Of a stretch of 64,000 bases of DNA, positions 34,930-46,941 are shown in pieces. Every line of letters begins with the position of its first letter. Within the stretch, counting starts at the first letter, position 1. Origin of the DNA: Cercis canadensis (taxonomy: Eukaryota; Streptophyta; Magnoliopsida; Fabales; Fabaceae); assembly GCA_003255065.1 (NCBI GenBank), contig QAOA01001288.1, positions 200,407 through 264,406 on the forward strand. Reading direction: 5' to 3'. Below the pieces are notes generated by a model. The model was not told the origin of the DNA, searched no databases, and saw nothing but the letters and a program-made list of their open reading frames with translations. The position numbers and the translations under genes are program-made.

Positions 34930-35094
34930 ACACGCTGCAAGGCATCCGGTGTGTTCGGTGGTCCTCATAACTCATCTTTTGTTTTTTTTTTCTTTTTTTT
35001 TTTTAAAAAAACTACAATATCTATGTAAATAAGTTAAAAACTAGTATAGATTGGTAAATTAGTTTGTTAAGTACAATATTTGGGTGAAAGGACC
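34930..35094 (-). repeat. Right TIR of the MULE
   Basis: Inverted counterpart of 23631-23790, including the CAATATTTGGGTGAAAGGACC end and an A/T homopolymer tract in the same position. Inside it lie GGACACGTC/GTGTGTCC motifs resembling the left-end units. Confidence 0.85.
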
Positions 35095-35103
35095 TTTGGG
35101 TCG

Positions 35104-35889
35104 TCTAGTAGCAGCATTCCAAGCATGTAGCAGCCAGCGGCGGCGTGCTTACTGCCTAGTGGATCATTGGCATGCTTACTGCCCAGTGCAGCAATGATTG
35201 CGGTGGCTTCCTATGTGGCCACAAACTTTCTAAAGTAGATGCTCCCATTGCATTCTCTAATGAGAACTCCACCTTTCGAATCAGCTCGCTGGATCTGCTA
35301 TAAGTTAAAGTCTGATTATCTGAAATCAATCAATTTGATGGAAAAACCACCTCTCTCTACATCTCTTTCTCTCTTTTTCTCTTGTCTATGTTTCTTGGAT
35401 TTTCCTACTTAGGCTATTTGAGTCTTTGTTTGGTGTATCTAGTTCTCATGGTCTCTGATTCTGTGATTTCTTTACTTTCTCTCTCTTGCCATTTGGTTTC
35501 TTTTTTTTTTACAAGAATGATGAAGACTACCAGTGTGGTTGGTGGGGGCTTTCATCTCAAGGGTTTATTTTGTTGGGCAGGGGTAACATGTTCACGTTCA
35601 CTTGGTTGCACCGGTTTCTTTTTTTTCTTCTATAAATTTTTTATTATTTATTTGCGTTTAATTTTTTTAGATTTGAGAAATAGTATGTTGAAATTTTGAT
35701 GACAGTATTTCATCTTTGCCTTTGTATATAACTCATAGCAAGGTTTTTAAGTTTTTATCACTTTTCTTTGCTTTTAACATGTCAATCTACCTCTCCAACC
35801 CATTGAACAAGTCAAACCAGTCAAAAATTGGTACACCAATTTTGCCTCTAGTTCAATTTTTAAAACATTGGTTTATATGGATGGTAGTG
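35104..35889. other. Unassigned DNA right of the MULE
   Basis: No gene supported. Contains a short doubled unit around GCATGCTTACTGCC (35145-35190), a CT-rich tract (35350-35400) and low-complexity T-rich DNA. The frame 35382-35699 is hydrophobic low complexity and not convincing. Confidence 0.4.
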
Positions 35890-36165
35890 TCTAAACCACT
35901 AGTTGAGTATTCTATCGAATATAGCTGGCACATAAAACAATGGACAAATTAATTACATTGTTATCTAGATAGAGTCATTTAAGGCACAACGAGAATAGTT
36001 ATATAATTAATTCGTTATCCTATAATGGTTTCTGAGGTTGTTTGGTGAGACTGATTTTATTTTTATTGTCTTTACATTGCTCTAATATTTTGTTTAATAT
36101 GAAAGTAATGGGAAAATTAATTTCAATATTACCCACACATGGCTAGCACAGAAAACAATAGATGT
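35890..36165 (+). repeat. Tandem repeat unit (about 260 bp), copy 1
   Basis: Shares ACAATGGACAAATTAATTA, AGAGTCATTTAAGGCACAA and TTGTTTGGTGAGACTGAT with two further copies at 46942-47215 and 47216-47500. The array is interrupted by the Tat element inserted at 36165/46942. Confidence 0.8.
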
Positions 36166-36464
36166 GTAGATACCCAATATTTCGGCCCATAGGGATTTAA
36201 GCCCACTATCACCAAGCCCATATTTGAAACTATTTCTTGGATCTTCTAAACCCGGAAATCTCCCTATAAATAAGGGCCAACGACAAGTAAAAAGGGATGG
36301 CTTTTTGACAAGACAAAAAGATATATAAAAGTTCCTATTTCATATCAGCTTTGTGATTAACTTCAACATCGAAGCTCGGGTAAGCACCCGACCTTGGCCA
36401 TATACCTTTGCAAGTAACCTCACTTAACCCATCTCTTTCCTTTAGACCAAATCAGGCATCGTCA
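36166..36464 (+). repeat. 5' LTR of the young Tat element
   Basis: 299 bp, TGTAGATACCC to CATCGTCA. Contains CCCTATAAATAAGGGCC (36252-36268), a plausible TATA/promoter core. Confidence 0.93.
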
Positions 36465-36465
36465 T

Positions 36466-36485
36466 TTGGCGCCGTCTGTGGGGAA
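36466..36485 (+). other. Primer-binding site of the young Tat element
   Basis: TTGGCGCCGTCTGTGGGGAA, two bases after the LTR, the form usual in the Tat lineage. Confidence 0.85.
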
Positions 36486-36769
36486 TTTATTTCCTCTCTT
36501 TTCCCCGAGAAACAAATTCATTGTACGATCCTGTTTTGTGCAAAATGGACCCGACCACCGAGCTTAGAAACCCTCGCACCAACTCGGAAACCACTCCTTC
36601 ACCCACGAGACCCCCATTTTAGCCAGGCACTACCCGAAGACAGCCACTCCCACCTCCTCGCCACACTTCTCACAGTCCGGAACCTCCTTGCGTAAACACA
36701 GATCAAAACTCAGACAAGGCCACTCTCTCCTTTTTACTCCGCGAAATCCAAACTCTTAAGCAAGAGCGG

Positions 36770-39405
36770 ATGGCAGACAAAGCAGAGATAGCGGAGTTAA
36801 AACAGCGGGTTCAAAAAACCGACTCTTGGGTCGAAACTTCAACCCACGGAGACTCTCCTCTTCGTCTCCAAGACACTCTTCAAGGCAGGCACCACAAGAA
36901 TCCACATACAGAGGAGATTGAAGAAAACCAATCTTCCTTCCAGTCCCTCGTCCGAGAAGCACCCCCGCAAACATCCGCTCAGAGCCAACCATCACAAGCT
37001 GTGGAGAAAAAGAGACGAGCTGCCAAACATCCTTTTACAAAAGAAATCATGGTTTTCCCCCTGCCCCACAACTTCAAACCACCACACCTCGACTCCTATG
37101 ACGGTTCTACAGATCCTAGGGAGCATTTGGAAAATTATAACTCGGTCATGCTTCTGGCGGGATCAGCAGAAGAAATCATGTGCCGAGCCTTTCCTACCAC
37201 CTTGCGCCGAGCAGCACTTCAGTGGTTCTCAAGCCTCCCGCCGCATAGTATCTCAACTTTCGATCAACTCGCCGAGCTCTTCCAGGCTCGCTTCTTTACC
37301 AGCATGACTCACCAAAGATCCTCCGCTGTTCTAGCCACCTTGAAACAAGGGGAGAATGAGTCCTTGAAAGATTACATGGACAGGTACAATAAACTCTCCC
37401 TGCAAGTCCGCGACCTCACCGAAGCAGTGGCTATGCATGTGATGAGCTGCCGAGGCTCCTCAAATTACTTAATGTTTAAGGTCGGTTACCTAGCTTTTTG
37501 CAGCAAGGGGTAGCCCTAAGTCGAACCTAAGGATTGTTCTATTTGGTGAATCATATGGAGAAGCATATAAACAGAGGGGTTGTGTTTGTTTATGTGATTA
37601 ACGAAAATTAATTGAAAGTGGTAGAGTTTTAAGAGAAAGCAACCAATCCAAGTCTTTACTAATTCTGATTTTGATTCATCCTTGATTTCCAAGGATCCAC
37701 TTAATTATTAATCATGTTCTTGGCCTTTAAAACATATCAAGAAGCCTCTCAATGTTCTATGGATGTCTACTGGTTAAGCAACCAGAATTCGGTTCAACAA
37801 GGGACTAAATGAATTAAGCAAACATTCAAGTCCAGTTTAACCTAAGTCCTGAATCCAGCCAAGTTAATTAATCCGTCCAAGCTTAGAACCATTAATTAGC
37901 CATACAACCCTCTTTTACCACATGCAAACAGAATATGAACACATGAATAATCCAATCCGAATTAAGCAATTCAAACAGAATATTTCAGAGGATTGAAAGA
38001 ACTAGATTAACAACTAAGATAAAGAACAACAACACATAATCTCAAAATCAATAATCAGAATAGCAAAACCTGGATTGATATGATGGATTAGCCCTCCATG
38101 AACAAGAAGAGCTGAGTTCTTACAAAATATCTAAGAGAAAACTTAAGAGCTAAGGAAAGCTAGAAAGCTGTCTAAAATATCTAAAGACTTCATTATGAAT
38201 TTCGGCTGCCCCCCTCTTGCTGATATAGACCTCCAATTTTACATGCACACCCAAATTTCCCTTAGGGCACACTTGTTCCCATGGGCCTTAGCTTCAATTG
38301 GGCTTTGGTTTGGGCCCATTTGGACTTGTCATGAGGAAGTTAGGCCCATTTAAGTGGCAGAAGGTGTCTGGAACCGTCAGCTAACTTGCACAGCAAATAA
38401 GACTATCTTCCACATAAAATATGGTGAACCGGTCTTCATATCAATTGAAGCTCTGTCTGTTAGCTTTCCAATGGTACCAGTTTCAGGTCCATATGACATC
38501 TACAACTCAAGTTATGACCCAAATACTGCATGTAGGTCAGGATCCTGCGACAGCATGTCTTCTCTGGCTTCCAGGCTGCATATGACCTTCTGAACGTCCG
38601 AATTAGCTTTGGAGCCCTGAAAGAAAGTTGTAGACAATTCTCTCAGCTTTCCAACAAGGTATGACTCGGAATTTTTGGACATCCAGAACTCAAGATATGC
38701 CTGAAACACAGAGACAGCATATAATGCCCAGTATTGCTGGAAATTGCAATTAAGCATAAATGGATCCTAAGTCATGAAATGAGGTCTAAGTCTATGCAAT
38801 TCAGCCCAAAAGAGGTTTAAAAGACTAAGTATGAGGAATAACTATTGTATAAAAAGTGTGTTCATCAGCATGCCATCCAAGCAGGTCTCCGACCTGGGCG
38901 CCTACTCGAAAATCTCACCCTTGACCCACCGACAAGCCTATCCAACCTTCTGCTGAAGGTAGCCAAGCATATCAACCTCGAAGAAATACTAGGCCAGAAT
39001 GAAATAAGCAAATCTCCTCGAGACAAGAAGGTCCAGGACGACAAAAAACCCAAAAGAGACAGATCCCCCACCCGACCTCGGTTCGACAGCTACACACCTT
39101 TGAATCAAAGTCGGGCCCGCGTTCTCGAAGAAATCTGCCACACCAAGTTAGCCCAGCTCCCACCCCCTAAAAAGACGGTTGGAGCCGAGAAAGACAAGTA
39201 CTGTGCCATTCACCGAGGACGCGGTCATGATACCAACGACTGTCGACACCTGCAGAATGTCATAGAGGACCTCATTCAAAAAGGTTATCTGCAAAAATAC
39301 CGTGCCGAGGTCCCTCTCCCCAACCAAAGACCCCACAAGGAACACCGACCACGGCACCAATCTCCTCCCCGTAACCGCCCAACTCGCCTAGATCAGAATC
39401 CATAG
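36770..39405 (+). pseudogene. Tat gag
   Basis: Capsid-type retrotransposon gag domain (LDSYDGSTDPREHLENYNSV, AALQWFSSLPPHSISTFDQL, LKQGENESLKDYMDRYNKLS). After the nested LTR come a basic linker and a zinc-knuckle-like run (YCAIHRGRGHDTNDCRHL). The gag would package element RNA in cytoplasmic particles. It is interrupted by the solo LTR at 37440-38867. Fossil. Confidence 0.88.
37440..38867 (-). repeat. Athila solo LTR nested in Tat gag, 5-bp TSD
   Basis: 1428 bp, TGATGAGCTGCC to GTGTTCATCA in plus reading, flanked by perfect duplications GCATG (37435-37439 and 38868-38872). Aligns in reverse orientation with the 5' LTR at 56637-58058. No internal sequence remains, so it is the product of LTR-LTR recombination after insertion into the Tat element. 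It is therefore the younger of the two. Confidence 0.95.
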
Positions 39406-39599
39406 GGCGACAGAGTTCCAGGCAGGTTCCCTCCAAACCATCAGGAAAACCCAAGACAAAATCCCGCAGGGATTATCCATACCATTGCAGGTGGTTTCGC
39501 GGGTGGAGGATGCTCCAGGTCTTCTCGGAAAAGACATGAACGAGCTACCCACAAGTACCACCGTGAAATATCTCACACCACCTTTGCCAAAAGAGCCAA

Positions 39600-42500
39600 A
39601 TCGCAGCTAACCATTTCTTTCTCTGACGCCGACTATGGATCCATCGACCCAGAGCACGATGATCCCGTAGTCATCTCTTGCTTGATAGCCAACTACGAAG
39701 TTCGGAAAGTCCTGATAGATCAAGGAAGTTTGGCCGATATCCTCTTCTACCACGCTTACTCTCAACTCGGCCTCCCTACCTCAAACCTCAGCACCTATCC
39801 AGGAACTCTCGTTGGTTTCTCAGGACACCAGGTCGGCGTCAAAGGCACTGTCAACCTTAGGGCTACTCTTGGCGAATTCCCCAACTCCACAAGTGCCGAC
39901 GTTCGTTTCTTGGTCGTTGATTGCCCCTCTGCTTACAACGCCATTTTGGGACGACCTTCCCTCAACAGCATTGACGCCATCGTTTCAACTAAGCACCTCT
40001 TACTTAAATTCCCCACTATCTCGGGTACAGTCGGTCAAGCACGGGGCAACCAGCTCCTCGGCAGAACCTGCTACAACATCAGCCTTTCCATTGACTACTT
40101 CAAAAAGCCGGAAGACACCAGCAACAACTCCTCGATTCCCCTTGACGAGCTCGACAACCGACCAAGCCAGGGGACCCGACCCGAGCCAAAAGGCGACCTG
40201 ATCCCAGTCCAAATCGGACAAAGGCCCGATCAAACAGTAAATGTGGGATCCGGCCTTCCTGCACCTATCGTAAAAAAGTTGACTAACCTCCTGGTTGCCA
40301 ATGCCGACCTATTCGCATGGACAGCGGCCGACATGCCAGGTATAAATCCCGATTTCATCTGCCATAAACTCTCTGTTCATGCAGGGGCCAAACCAGTCCG
40401 ACAAAAGAAGCGCGTAGTGGGTCCAGAGTGGCAAGCAGCAATCCAAGATGAAGTCGCCAAACTTTTGGACGCCAAGTTCATTCGGGAGGTACCCTACGCG
40501 ACCTGGCTAGCCAACGTTGTCATGGTCAAGAAAGCTAACGGAAAATGGCGAATGTGCGTGGATTACTCCGACCTGAACAAATCATGTCCAAAAGATCCTT
40601 ATCCCCTTCCAAGCATCGACAAGCTCGTCGATGGAGCATCCGGTTACAAACTTTTGAGTTTCATGGACGCCTACTCCGGATACAACCAAATCCGCATGCA
40701 CCCTGAAGATGAGGATAAAACAGCATTCATCACTGAGAAGGCTACATATTGCTACCGAGTCATGCCTTTCGGAATAAAAAATGTAGGGGCCACCTATCAG
40801 AGATTGATGGACATAGTTTTTAAAGCACAGATAGGGAGAAACGACGAGGTATATGTAGACGATTTACTTGTCAAATCGCGCTCGGAGGAGAACCACCTGG
40901 CTGACCTCGAGGAAACATTCTCCGAGCTCCGTAAACACGCCATGCGCCTAAACCCTTCCAAGTGCACCTTTGGGGTAGCAGCTGGCAAGTTTCTCGGCTT
41001 CATGTTAACACACCGAGGCATCGAGGCTAATCCCGACAAATGCGCCGCCATCATCTAGATGAAGCCGCCAACAACGGTAAGGGAGGTCCAGTGCTTAACC
41101 GGCAGAATTGCAGCTCTTTCCCAATTCATGTCAAAATCCGCAGACAAAGCTCTCCCTTTTTTTCCAAGCACTCAAAAAAGTCAAAAACTTCGAATGGACA
41201 GAAGAGAGTCAGCGCGCCTTCGACGACCTCAAACAATACCTAGCCTCCCCACCCATACTCTCCAAGCCCAAGCCCGCCGAGATACTTTACCTATACCTTG
41301 CCTCCAGTAACCATGCTATCAGCTCGGCTCTCGTCCGCGAAGACAAGAACCAACTACCCGTTTACTTCACTAGCCATACCCTTCAGGGGTCCGAGCTCAA
41401 CTACCATAAATTAGAAAAACTCGCCTATGCTCTCGTCCTCTCAGCGCGTCGCCTTCAACCATATTTTCAAAATCACCCGATTACCGTCCGTACAGATCAG
41501 CCAATACGACAGGTCCTTCAAAAACCCGACCTCGCTGGACGCATGCTCGGGTGGTCCGTTGAACTCTTCGAGCACACTATTACTTACGAACCCAGAGATG
41601 CAATCAAGGCCCAAGCACTGGCCGATTTTATTGCCGAATTCACTCCCCCTGAATCACCCAACCTTGGTCAGCCCCACGCTTGGCGCTTGTCGGTTGACGG
41701 TTCTTCCAACATCAAAAGAGGAGGAGCAGGAATCATCGTGGAAGGCCCAGAGGACATAACAATTGAACAATCTCTGCGGTTCGAGTTTCCGACCTCCAAC
41801 AATCAGGCTGAGTATGAAGCTCTTATCGCTGGTCTCAAGCTGGCTCTGGAGCTCGGCTCCGAGAATCTCCTCGCATCCAGCGACTCTCAGCTAGTCACTA
41901 GCCAGGTTAAGGGAGAATATCAAGCCAAGGACCCCTTGATGATGAAGTATCTCGAAATAGTTCAAAGCTTAACTTCCCAGTTGAAAAACTTCGACATACT
42001 CCACATCCCGCAAAGCGAGAATTGCCGCGCCGACCTCCTCTCTAAATTAGCCAGTAGCAAAAAACCAGGACATAATCAAACAGTCATACAAGAAACGCTC
42101 CATCACCCCAGTACAGAGCATGTCGGAGTGCTAATCGTCGAGGAAGAGGCACCAACATGGATCACCCCTATCAAACATTACCTTGAAACAGGGAACCTCC
42201 GAAAGGAGACAGCAGACGCAAGAAAGCTTCGACGCATAGCAACTAACTATTACTTAGAGAGAGGCGTGCTTTACAAGCGCGGCTATTACACCCCACTTTT
42301 GAAATGCCTAACCCCAGATCAATCCACTTACGTCCTGCAAGAGGTCCATGAAGGAATATGTGGCCACCACATCGGGGCCCGATCTTTAGCCGCTAGTATC
42401 CTCAGAACCGGATACTATTGGCCAACCTTGAGGACTGACGCGACTAAGTTTGTGCAAAGATGCGACAAGTGCCAAAAATTTGCAAACATCCACCTCGCGC

Positions 42501-43393
42501 CGCCTACCGACCTACATGTCGCTGTCGAACCATGGCCCTTCAGCCGCTGGGGATTAGACCTCCTCGGACCTTTCCCATTGGCCCTTGGGCAGAAAAAATT
42601 TCTCATTGTCGCTATTGATTACTTCTCTAAATGGATCGAAGCCGAGCCTTTGGCTACAATCACGGCTAAAAATGCTAAAAAGTTTGTTCAAACTTTCATT
42701 ATTTGCAGGTTCGGCATCCCACATACAATAACTACAGACAACGGAACCCAGTTCTCAGACTCGGGTTTCCGGGCATTTTGTGCCGACCTCCGCATTGGAC
42801 TACATTTCACCTCGGTTGAACATCCTCAAGCTAACGGCCAAGTCGAGGCAGCCAATCGCATATTACTAGATGGCATCAAGAAAAGGCTAGATCAAACCAA
42901 GTCTCGGTGGGTCGAAGAGCTACCATGGGTCCTCTGGTCTTACCGAACTACTTCCCAAACTTCAACGGGCATGTCCCCATACAAGCTTACCTACGGATCC
43001 GAAGCTATGATCCCACTAGAAATTGGGGAACCATCCCGCAGAAGAGAACTTTTTCAACCTGATCAAAGCTCAGAGCAACTACAAGTAAACCTCGACCTAC
43101 TCGATGAAGAAAGGGATAAAGCTCGGATCCGAGCAATGGCGTAAAAGTAGAAACTCGCCCGTTATCACAACCTCAAGGTCAGATCAAGAAAGTTCCAACA
43201 AGGCGACCTCGTGCTTCGAAAAGCGACCATCACCAGAAAACACCTCAATGAGGGAAAGCTAGCACCAAACTGGGAAGGCCCTTATCAAATTCACAAAGTA
43301 CTCGGGAAAGGGGCATACAAACTGACAACCATGGAAGGCGATCACATCCCCAGAACTTGGAATGTATTAAACCTTCGCCTATATATACAATGA
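39600..43393 (+). pseudogene. Tat pol: protease, RT, dual RNase H, integrase
   Basis: In order: retropepsin-like protease (about 39690-40000, VLIDQGSLADILFYHAY), reverse transcriptase (about 40380-41060, with RMCVDYSDLNKSCPKDPYPL and YVDDLLVKS), gypsy-type RNase H (41220-41645), a second, archaeal-type RNase H (41690-42070, VDGSSNIKRGGAGIIVEGPE and SNNQAEYEALIAG), integrase zinc finger (42340-42480, HEGICGHHIGARS and CDKCQKF) and core (42540-43060, WGLDLLGPFPLA, TDNGTQFSD, GQVEAANRILLDGIKKRL), then the pol tail (43211-43393). The doubled RNase H is diagnostic for the Tat lineage. Broken in about three places. Confidence 0.92.
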
Positions 43394-44069
43394 AGTTTCT
43401 ACACCAACCCGAGCTTAAAATACAAGGGCCAATGCCCTTAAAAGGACCAATGTCCTTTAAAATGCTCTACCCGAGCTAAAATTACAAGGGCCAAAGCCCT
43501 TAAAAGGACCAATGTCCTTCAAAATGCTCTACCTGAGCTAAAATTACAAGGGCTAATGCCCTTAAAAGGACCAATGTCCTTCAAAATGCTCTACCCGAGC
43601 TTCATCTACAAGCACCAACGCCGCTTCATACAAAATTCAAACCTATAATCGCCACACACCTTTCGACAAGTCCCAACAGCAGATAAAACTTTTCAAACTT
43701 GTCAAAAACAAAATTGGCTGATTCAAAATAAATTTCGAACTAACCCCTCAAAGAATAGCTCGGTACCTCTGCTCATGGACAAATCCTGAGTCATAAATCC
43801 GACTTATTTTTGGGATATTATTTATACATTTCCTCAGTTCGCACACCCGACTTATTCTCGCAAAATTATTTACCAATTCCCCTAGCTAGCTCTTACCAAA
43901 AGTTCCTTGAACTTCTCATTTATTCAATTCTAGCTTTTTACCCGAGCAATAATACTCGTTCCAACATCAAACACTAGGAAAATCAAAGCTGATAAACAAA
44001 ACTTCATTATTATTTCTCAAACGCGGATTACAAGAAAAAAAAATACATTGATTACAAGATCCTAACTCC
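43394..44069 (+). repeat. Tat spacer with three tandem units
   Basis: Three tandem copies of a unit of about 64 bp (AAATTACAAGGGCCAATGCC, then CTTAAAAGGACCAATGTCCT) at 43418-43610, then AT-rich filler. No gene. The same kind of unit is in the old Tat copy (19020-19200), so the repeat is an old feature of the family. Confidence 0.75.
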
Positions 44070-46107
44070 CTAGGGTTTATCCTGCTCTCGAAGAACATCT
44101 TCGTTCTCCGAGGCTGAATCCGCATCTGCACCGGAGTCAGGATCAACCCGCAGCTCGGGGTCCTCATCATCCGCTTCCTCAACGTCGTCCACCAGCTGAC
44201 CGTCCCTTACCCTTTTCCAAGGATCCAGGCGCTCGGCATCAATATCAGGGACCTGCAGCCGAGCTTGCTCTAAACATAGCTTAAACCCCTCCTCATGGGC
44301 CTCAGCATAGTTCATTACAATCTTCTGCTCAGCCCGGTCCCTTAACCTTGATTTCGACTGTCGAACTCGGTCCAGCCGTCGAGCCATTTGGCACTGAACC
44401 TTGCCTTCCCGGATCTCAGCCGCCCTACCTAGCTCCTGGCTTATCTTCCTTTCTTCTTTCACCTGGGTAAGCTCGGCCAGCGTAGCATCCAACCTTGTAC
44501 GGATGTCCCCCAGCTCCCTCTCGGCCCGACCCAAGGCCTCCTGGCAAGATTCCACCGTTGCCCGGGTCATCTCGTCCTCTTCCATTAATTTCTGCCTCTC
44601 CAGCTCGGACGCGACGACCCTCTCATTCAGCTCCTGGCCAATCACGGCAGCCCGTCCCAGAATGTCCCGAAGGTGTTTGCTCAGCAGCAATGTTTTGGCC
44701 TCCGCCACCTTCGTTCGATCCGTAGGCAGGGCCAACGATTTCAGCCGATCTCCCGCCGGATATTGAACATTCCAGAATGAGACACTGGAATGTTCCCGCT
44801 TCTCTCCCACGGGGGCGGTAAACAGCTCGAAATGTTTCACCCCTGAATCAAGGTCAAACATCCGGCTGGCCGAGGGGTCTGCTCGGTCTTTATCCGCCTT
44901 TGCCGCCACCCGCTGTCTCTTATTCCCGGCTCTCTGCTTGCCCTTGACAGCAACAGGGCTCCCTTCCTCCCGAGCTGTCGGTAGCACGGGTACCTCCTCC
45001 GCTCTCACCACCGTTACTGGCTCCGCAGGTATAGCCTTTGGTGGCGCCGCCGACCTTTGAGTTCTAGCCTTCGCCAGCTTCGCTAGGTTCACCATTTGCT
45101 CTGCCGACAGCTTTCCCTCTGCAGAAACAAACAAAATATTAGTACATCAGAAAACATACGCCCAACTTCACACAATGAATACCGACCAATCAGATCTTTG
45201 GCCTTGAGCGTAACCATTTGCGCGTTTTCAACGGCCAGTTGGGAGATCATCTTTATTATTTGCCGATCTTCCCATATATACTCGTCTATCGTCCGAGCTG
45301 GCACTTTGTAAATATCCCGACTCCAGCGCAGGGGAAACCGAGGCTTTAAGTCCTCCTTCAAGAAAAATGCCATAGCTGGCGTCGGACCTACTTTCCAGGT
45401 CGGAACAGTAACTCGGAAGAATCGGTCTTTCCACCTTTTTGCCGATTCTTCCACTTGCTTCAAGAGTCCTAACCCCCGCCGACCAGCTATGTACACAAAA
45501 TCCTGGTCAGTATCCTTCACGTCCTTTAAAGTAAAAAAATAAAAAAAATACCTCTACCCTACTCTCTACCGACAAAAGCTAACACATTTTCTGAAACGCC
45601 CGAAGAAAACCCCAGCCGTTTACATGGAGTTGGGACGGAGCAGCGTTAACCTTCCTAAAAAACTCCATCTCAAACTCAGAGAGAGGCAACTCTGCTTCGG
45701 CCCTCTCCATATAAGCCGCGCTAAAAGTAAAAAAAATCGTTTTTTGGGCAGTTTTCACATACAGGCGCATCTCTCGGACAGGCTTTAACGTCGTAACTGC
45801 TACGACCCCAATCAATCTCATTGTTATAAAATTTGAACTCCCTTACAAACTTTGTGCGAAGCACGGAAAATGTGTTTTTAATCCTCTCATGAACAAAGGA
45901 AGGAACAGAGGGTCGAACAAAGGATATATCTAAACTACTGTCGCTGGAACTAGCTTCCTCCGCCCTATCTTGTTCCCTACCAACACTTGGCTCCCTTTCA
46001 CTCACCACTTCCCTGTTGGCCTCCATCCCCCCATCAGACGAAATTACTTCAATGTCTTCCAGATAGTTCATAGGGTCCTCACCGTTCACGAAAGAATAAC
46101 TCTCCAT
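44070..46107 (-). CDS. Tat antisense ORF (putative gypsy-type transposon protein, PF04195-like)
   Basis: Minus strand, read from 46107 down to 44070 in several exon-like blocks with short introns: acidic N-terminus (45721-46107), a conserved middle domain (45579-45821, ending HVNGWGFLRAFQKM), the second part of that domain (45089-45520, WKDRFFRVTVPTWKVG and FPLRWSRDIYKVPARTIDEY), and a C-terminal block (44070-45134) with a basic linker, a long Lys/Glu/Arg-rich coiled coil (EALGRAERELGDIRTRLDAT) and an acidic end. The antisense gene of Tat/Retand elements is known in many plants; its function is not established. Whether this copy is whole was not established, and the old copy at 19615-21795 has the same layout. 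Confidence 0.8.
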
Positions 46108-46641
46108 CTTACGAGGGAACTAAGAAAGATGACCTACGACCTAAGAGTGAAAAAGAGAACAAAGTTACCTTTGACAAAAGGAGTAATCCGAGCTGAAATC
46201 ACTACAAGAGATTCCTCACTTCACACCGACCTAAGCACCAGTTTCAGAAAATTTACCAAAAGAGTAGACTGAAGTTTTACCAGCCCCTATTTATAGGACC
46301 GCGTAGAATGAATCCAGCCGTCCAAGGACTCTTGATCCAACGGTGCCACAAGAGCCGTATTCTAGCTCGGGAAGGCCAAACGTCACGTCCGAAACGGCCC
46401 TGACACCTAAAGCAGCCCAAAAGATCGCCGCAGCCAGAATGGTCATTAATATGTCGACCCTCGCAAAGGCCACGTGGCAGTCACGTCCAAAGCACCAAAT
46501 GATCACCATGGCACGATTATCAAAATTTCAAAACTTCGCACCAGCATCTTCTCCACATCCCCATCTCGGAAACGAATAACTGTTTGCAAACCCGTAGCTA
46601 GGTCTCGGTAACACCGAGGCCCGAGCTTCAAGGGGGGCAAG
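46108..46641 (+). other. Tat 3' untranslated region and PPT
   Basis: No gene. The first part is the likely promoter of the antisense ORF. CTTCAAGGGGGGCAAG just before the LTR (46642) is the PPT. Confidence 0.75.
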
Positions 46642-46941
46642 TGTAGATGCCCAATATTTCGGCCCATAGGGATTTAAGCCCACTATCACCAAGCCCATAT
46701 TTGAAACTATTTCCTGGATCTTCTAAACCCGGAAATCTCCCTATAAATAAGGGCCAACGACAAGTAAAAAGGGATGGCTTTTTGACAAGACAAAAAGATA
46801 TATAAAAGTTCCTATTTCATATCAGCTTTGTGATTAACTTCAACATCGAAGCTCGGGTAAGCACCCGACCTTGGCCATATACCTTTGCAAGTAACCTCAC
46901 TTAACCCATCTCTCTCCTTTGGACCAAATCAGGCATCGTCA
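46642..46941 (+). repeat. 3' LTR of the young Tat element
   Basis: 300 bp. Partner of 36166-36464 with 4 substitutions and 1 indel counted by eye. Confidence 0.93.

Larger units (their letters stand above)
23631..35094. mobile_element. Mutator-like element (MULE) carrying a PMD gene and a transposase remnant
   Basis: The terminal inverted repeats start GGTCCTTT(G/C)ACC(T/C)AAATATTG and match over about 100 bp before fading by about 160 bp. They are flanked by 9-bp target duplications TTTGGGTTG (23622-23630) and TTTGGGTCG (35095-35103), 8 of 9 identical; 9 bp is the MULE size. Inside, a plus-strand PMD gene and a minus-strand MURA-type transposase remnant converge. The span includes a nested 6.6 kb Athila-type element (24765-31385), so the MULE proper is about 4.8 kb. 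The transposase has lost its N-terminal two thirds, so the copy is non-autonomous now. Confidence 0.88.
36166..46941 (+). mobile_element. Young Tat-lineage (Retand-like) Ty3/gypsy element with antisense ORF
   Basis: Both 300-bp LTRs, PBS (36466-36485), gag (36770-39405, interrupted by a nested solo LTR), pol (about 39600-43393) with protease, RT, two RNase H domains and integrase, a repeat-bearing spacer, an antisense ORF on the minus strand (44070-46107) and a PPT (46629-46641). The target duplication is AGATG (36161-36165) against GGATG (46942-46946), 4 of 5 identical; the repeat unit it entered has GGATG. The LTRs differ by 4 substitutions and 1 indel, which at 1.3e-8 per site per year suggests about half a million years. 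Besides the nested LTR the coding part has about four breaks, so it is close to whole but not intact. Confidence 0.93.

Noticed and set aside
35382-35699. Hydrophobic 105-codon ORF as a possible membrane protein
   Set aside because: T-rich low-complexity DNA gives Phe/Leu runs; no domain, no start context and no sibling found in the window.
38354-38593. Conserved 79-codon open frame also found at 56911-57144 (minus)
   Set aside because: Both lie in the same position of the same Athila LTR; conservation follows from shared LTR ancestry, not from coding.
44401-44766. Plus-strand open frames opposite the Tat antisense gene
   Set aside because: Their Ser/Pro-rich composition is the complement of a GC-rich coding strand; the minus strand carries the conserved domain order.
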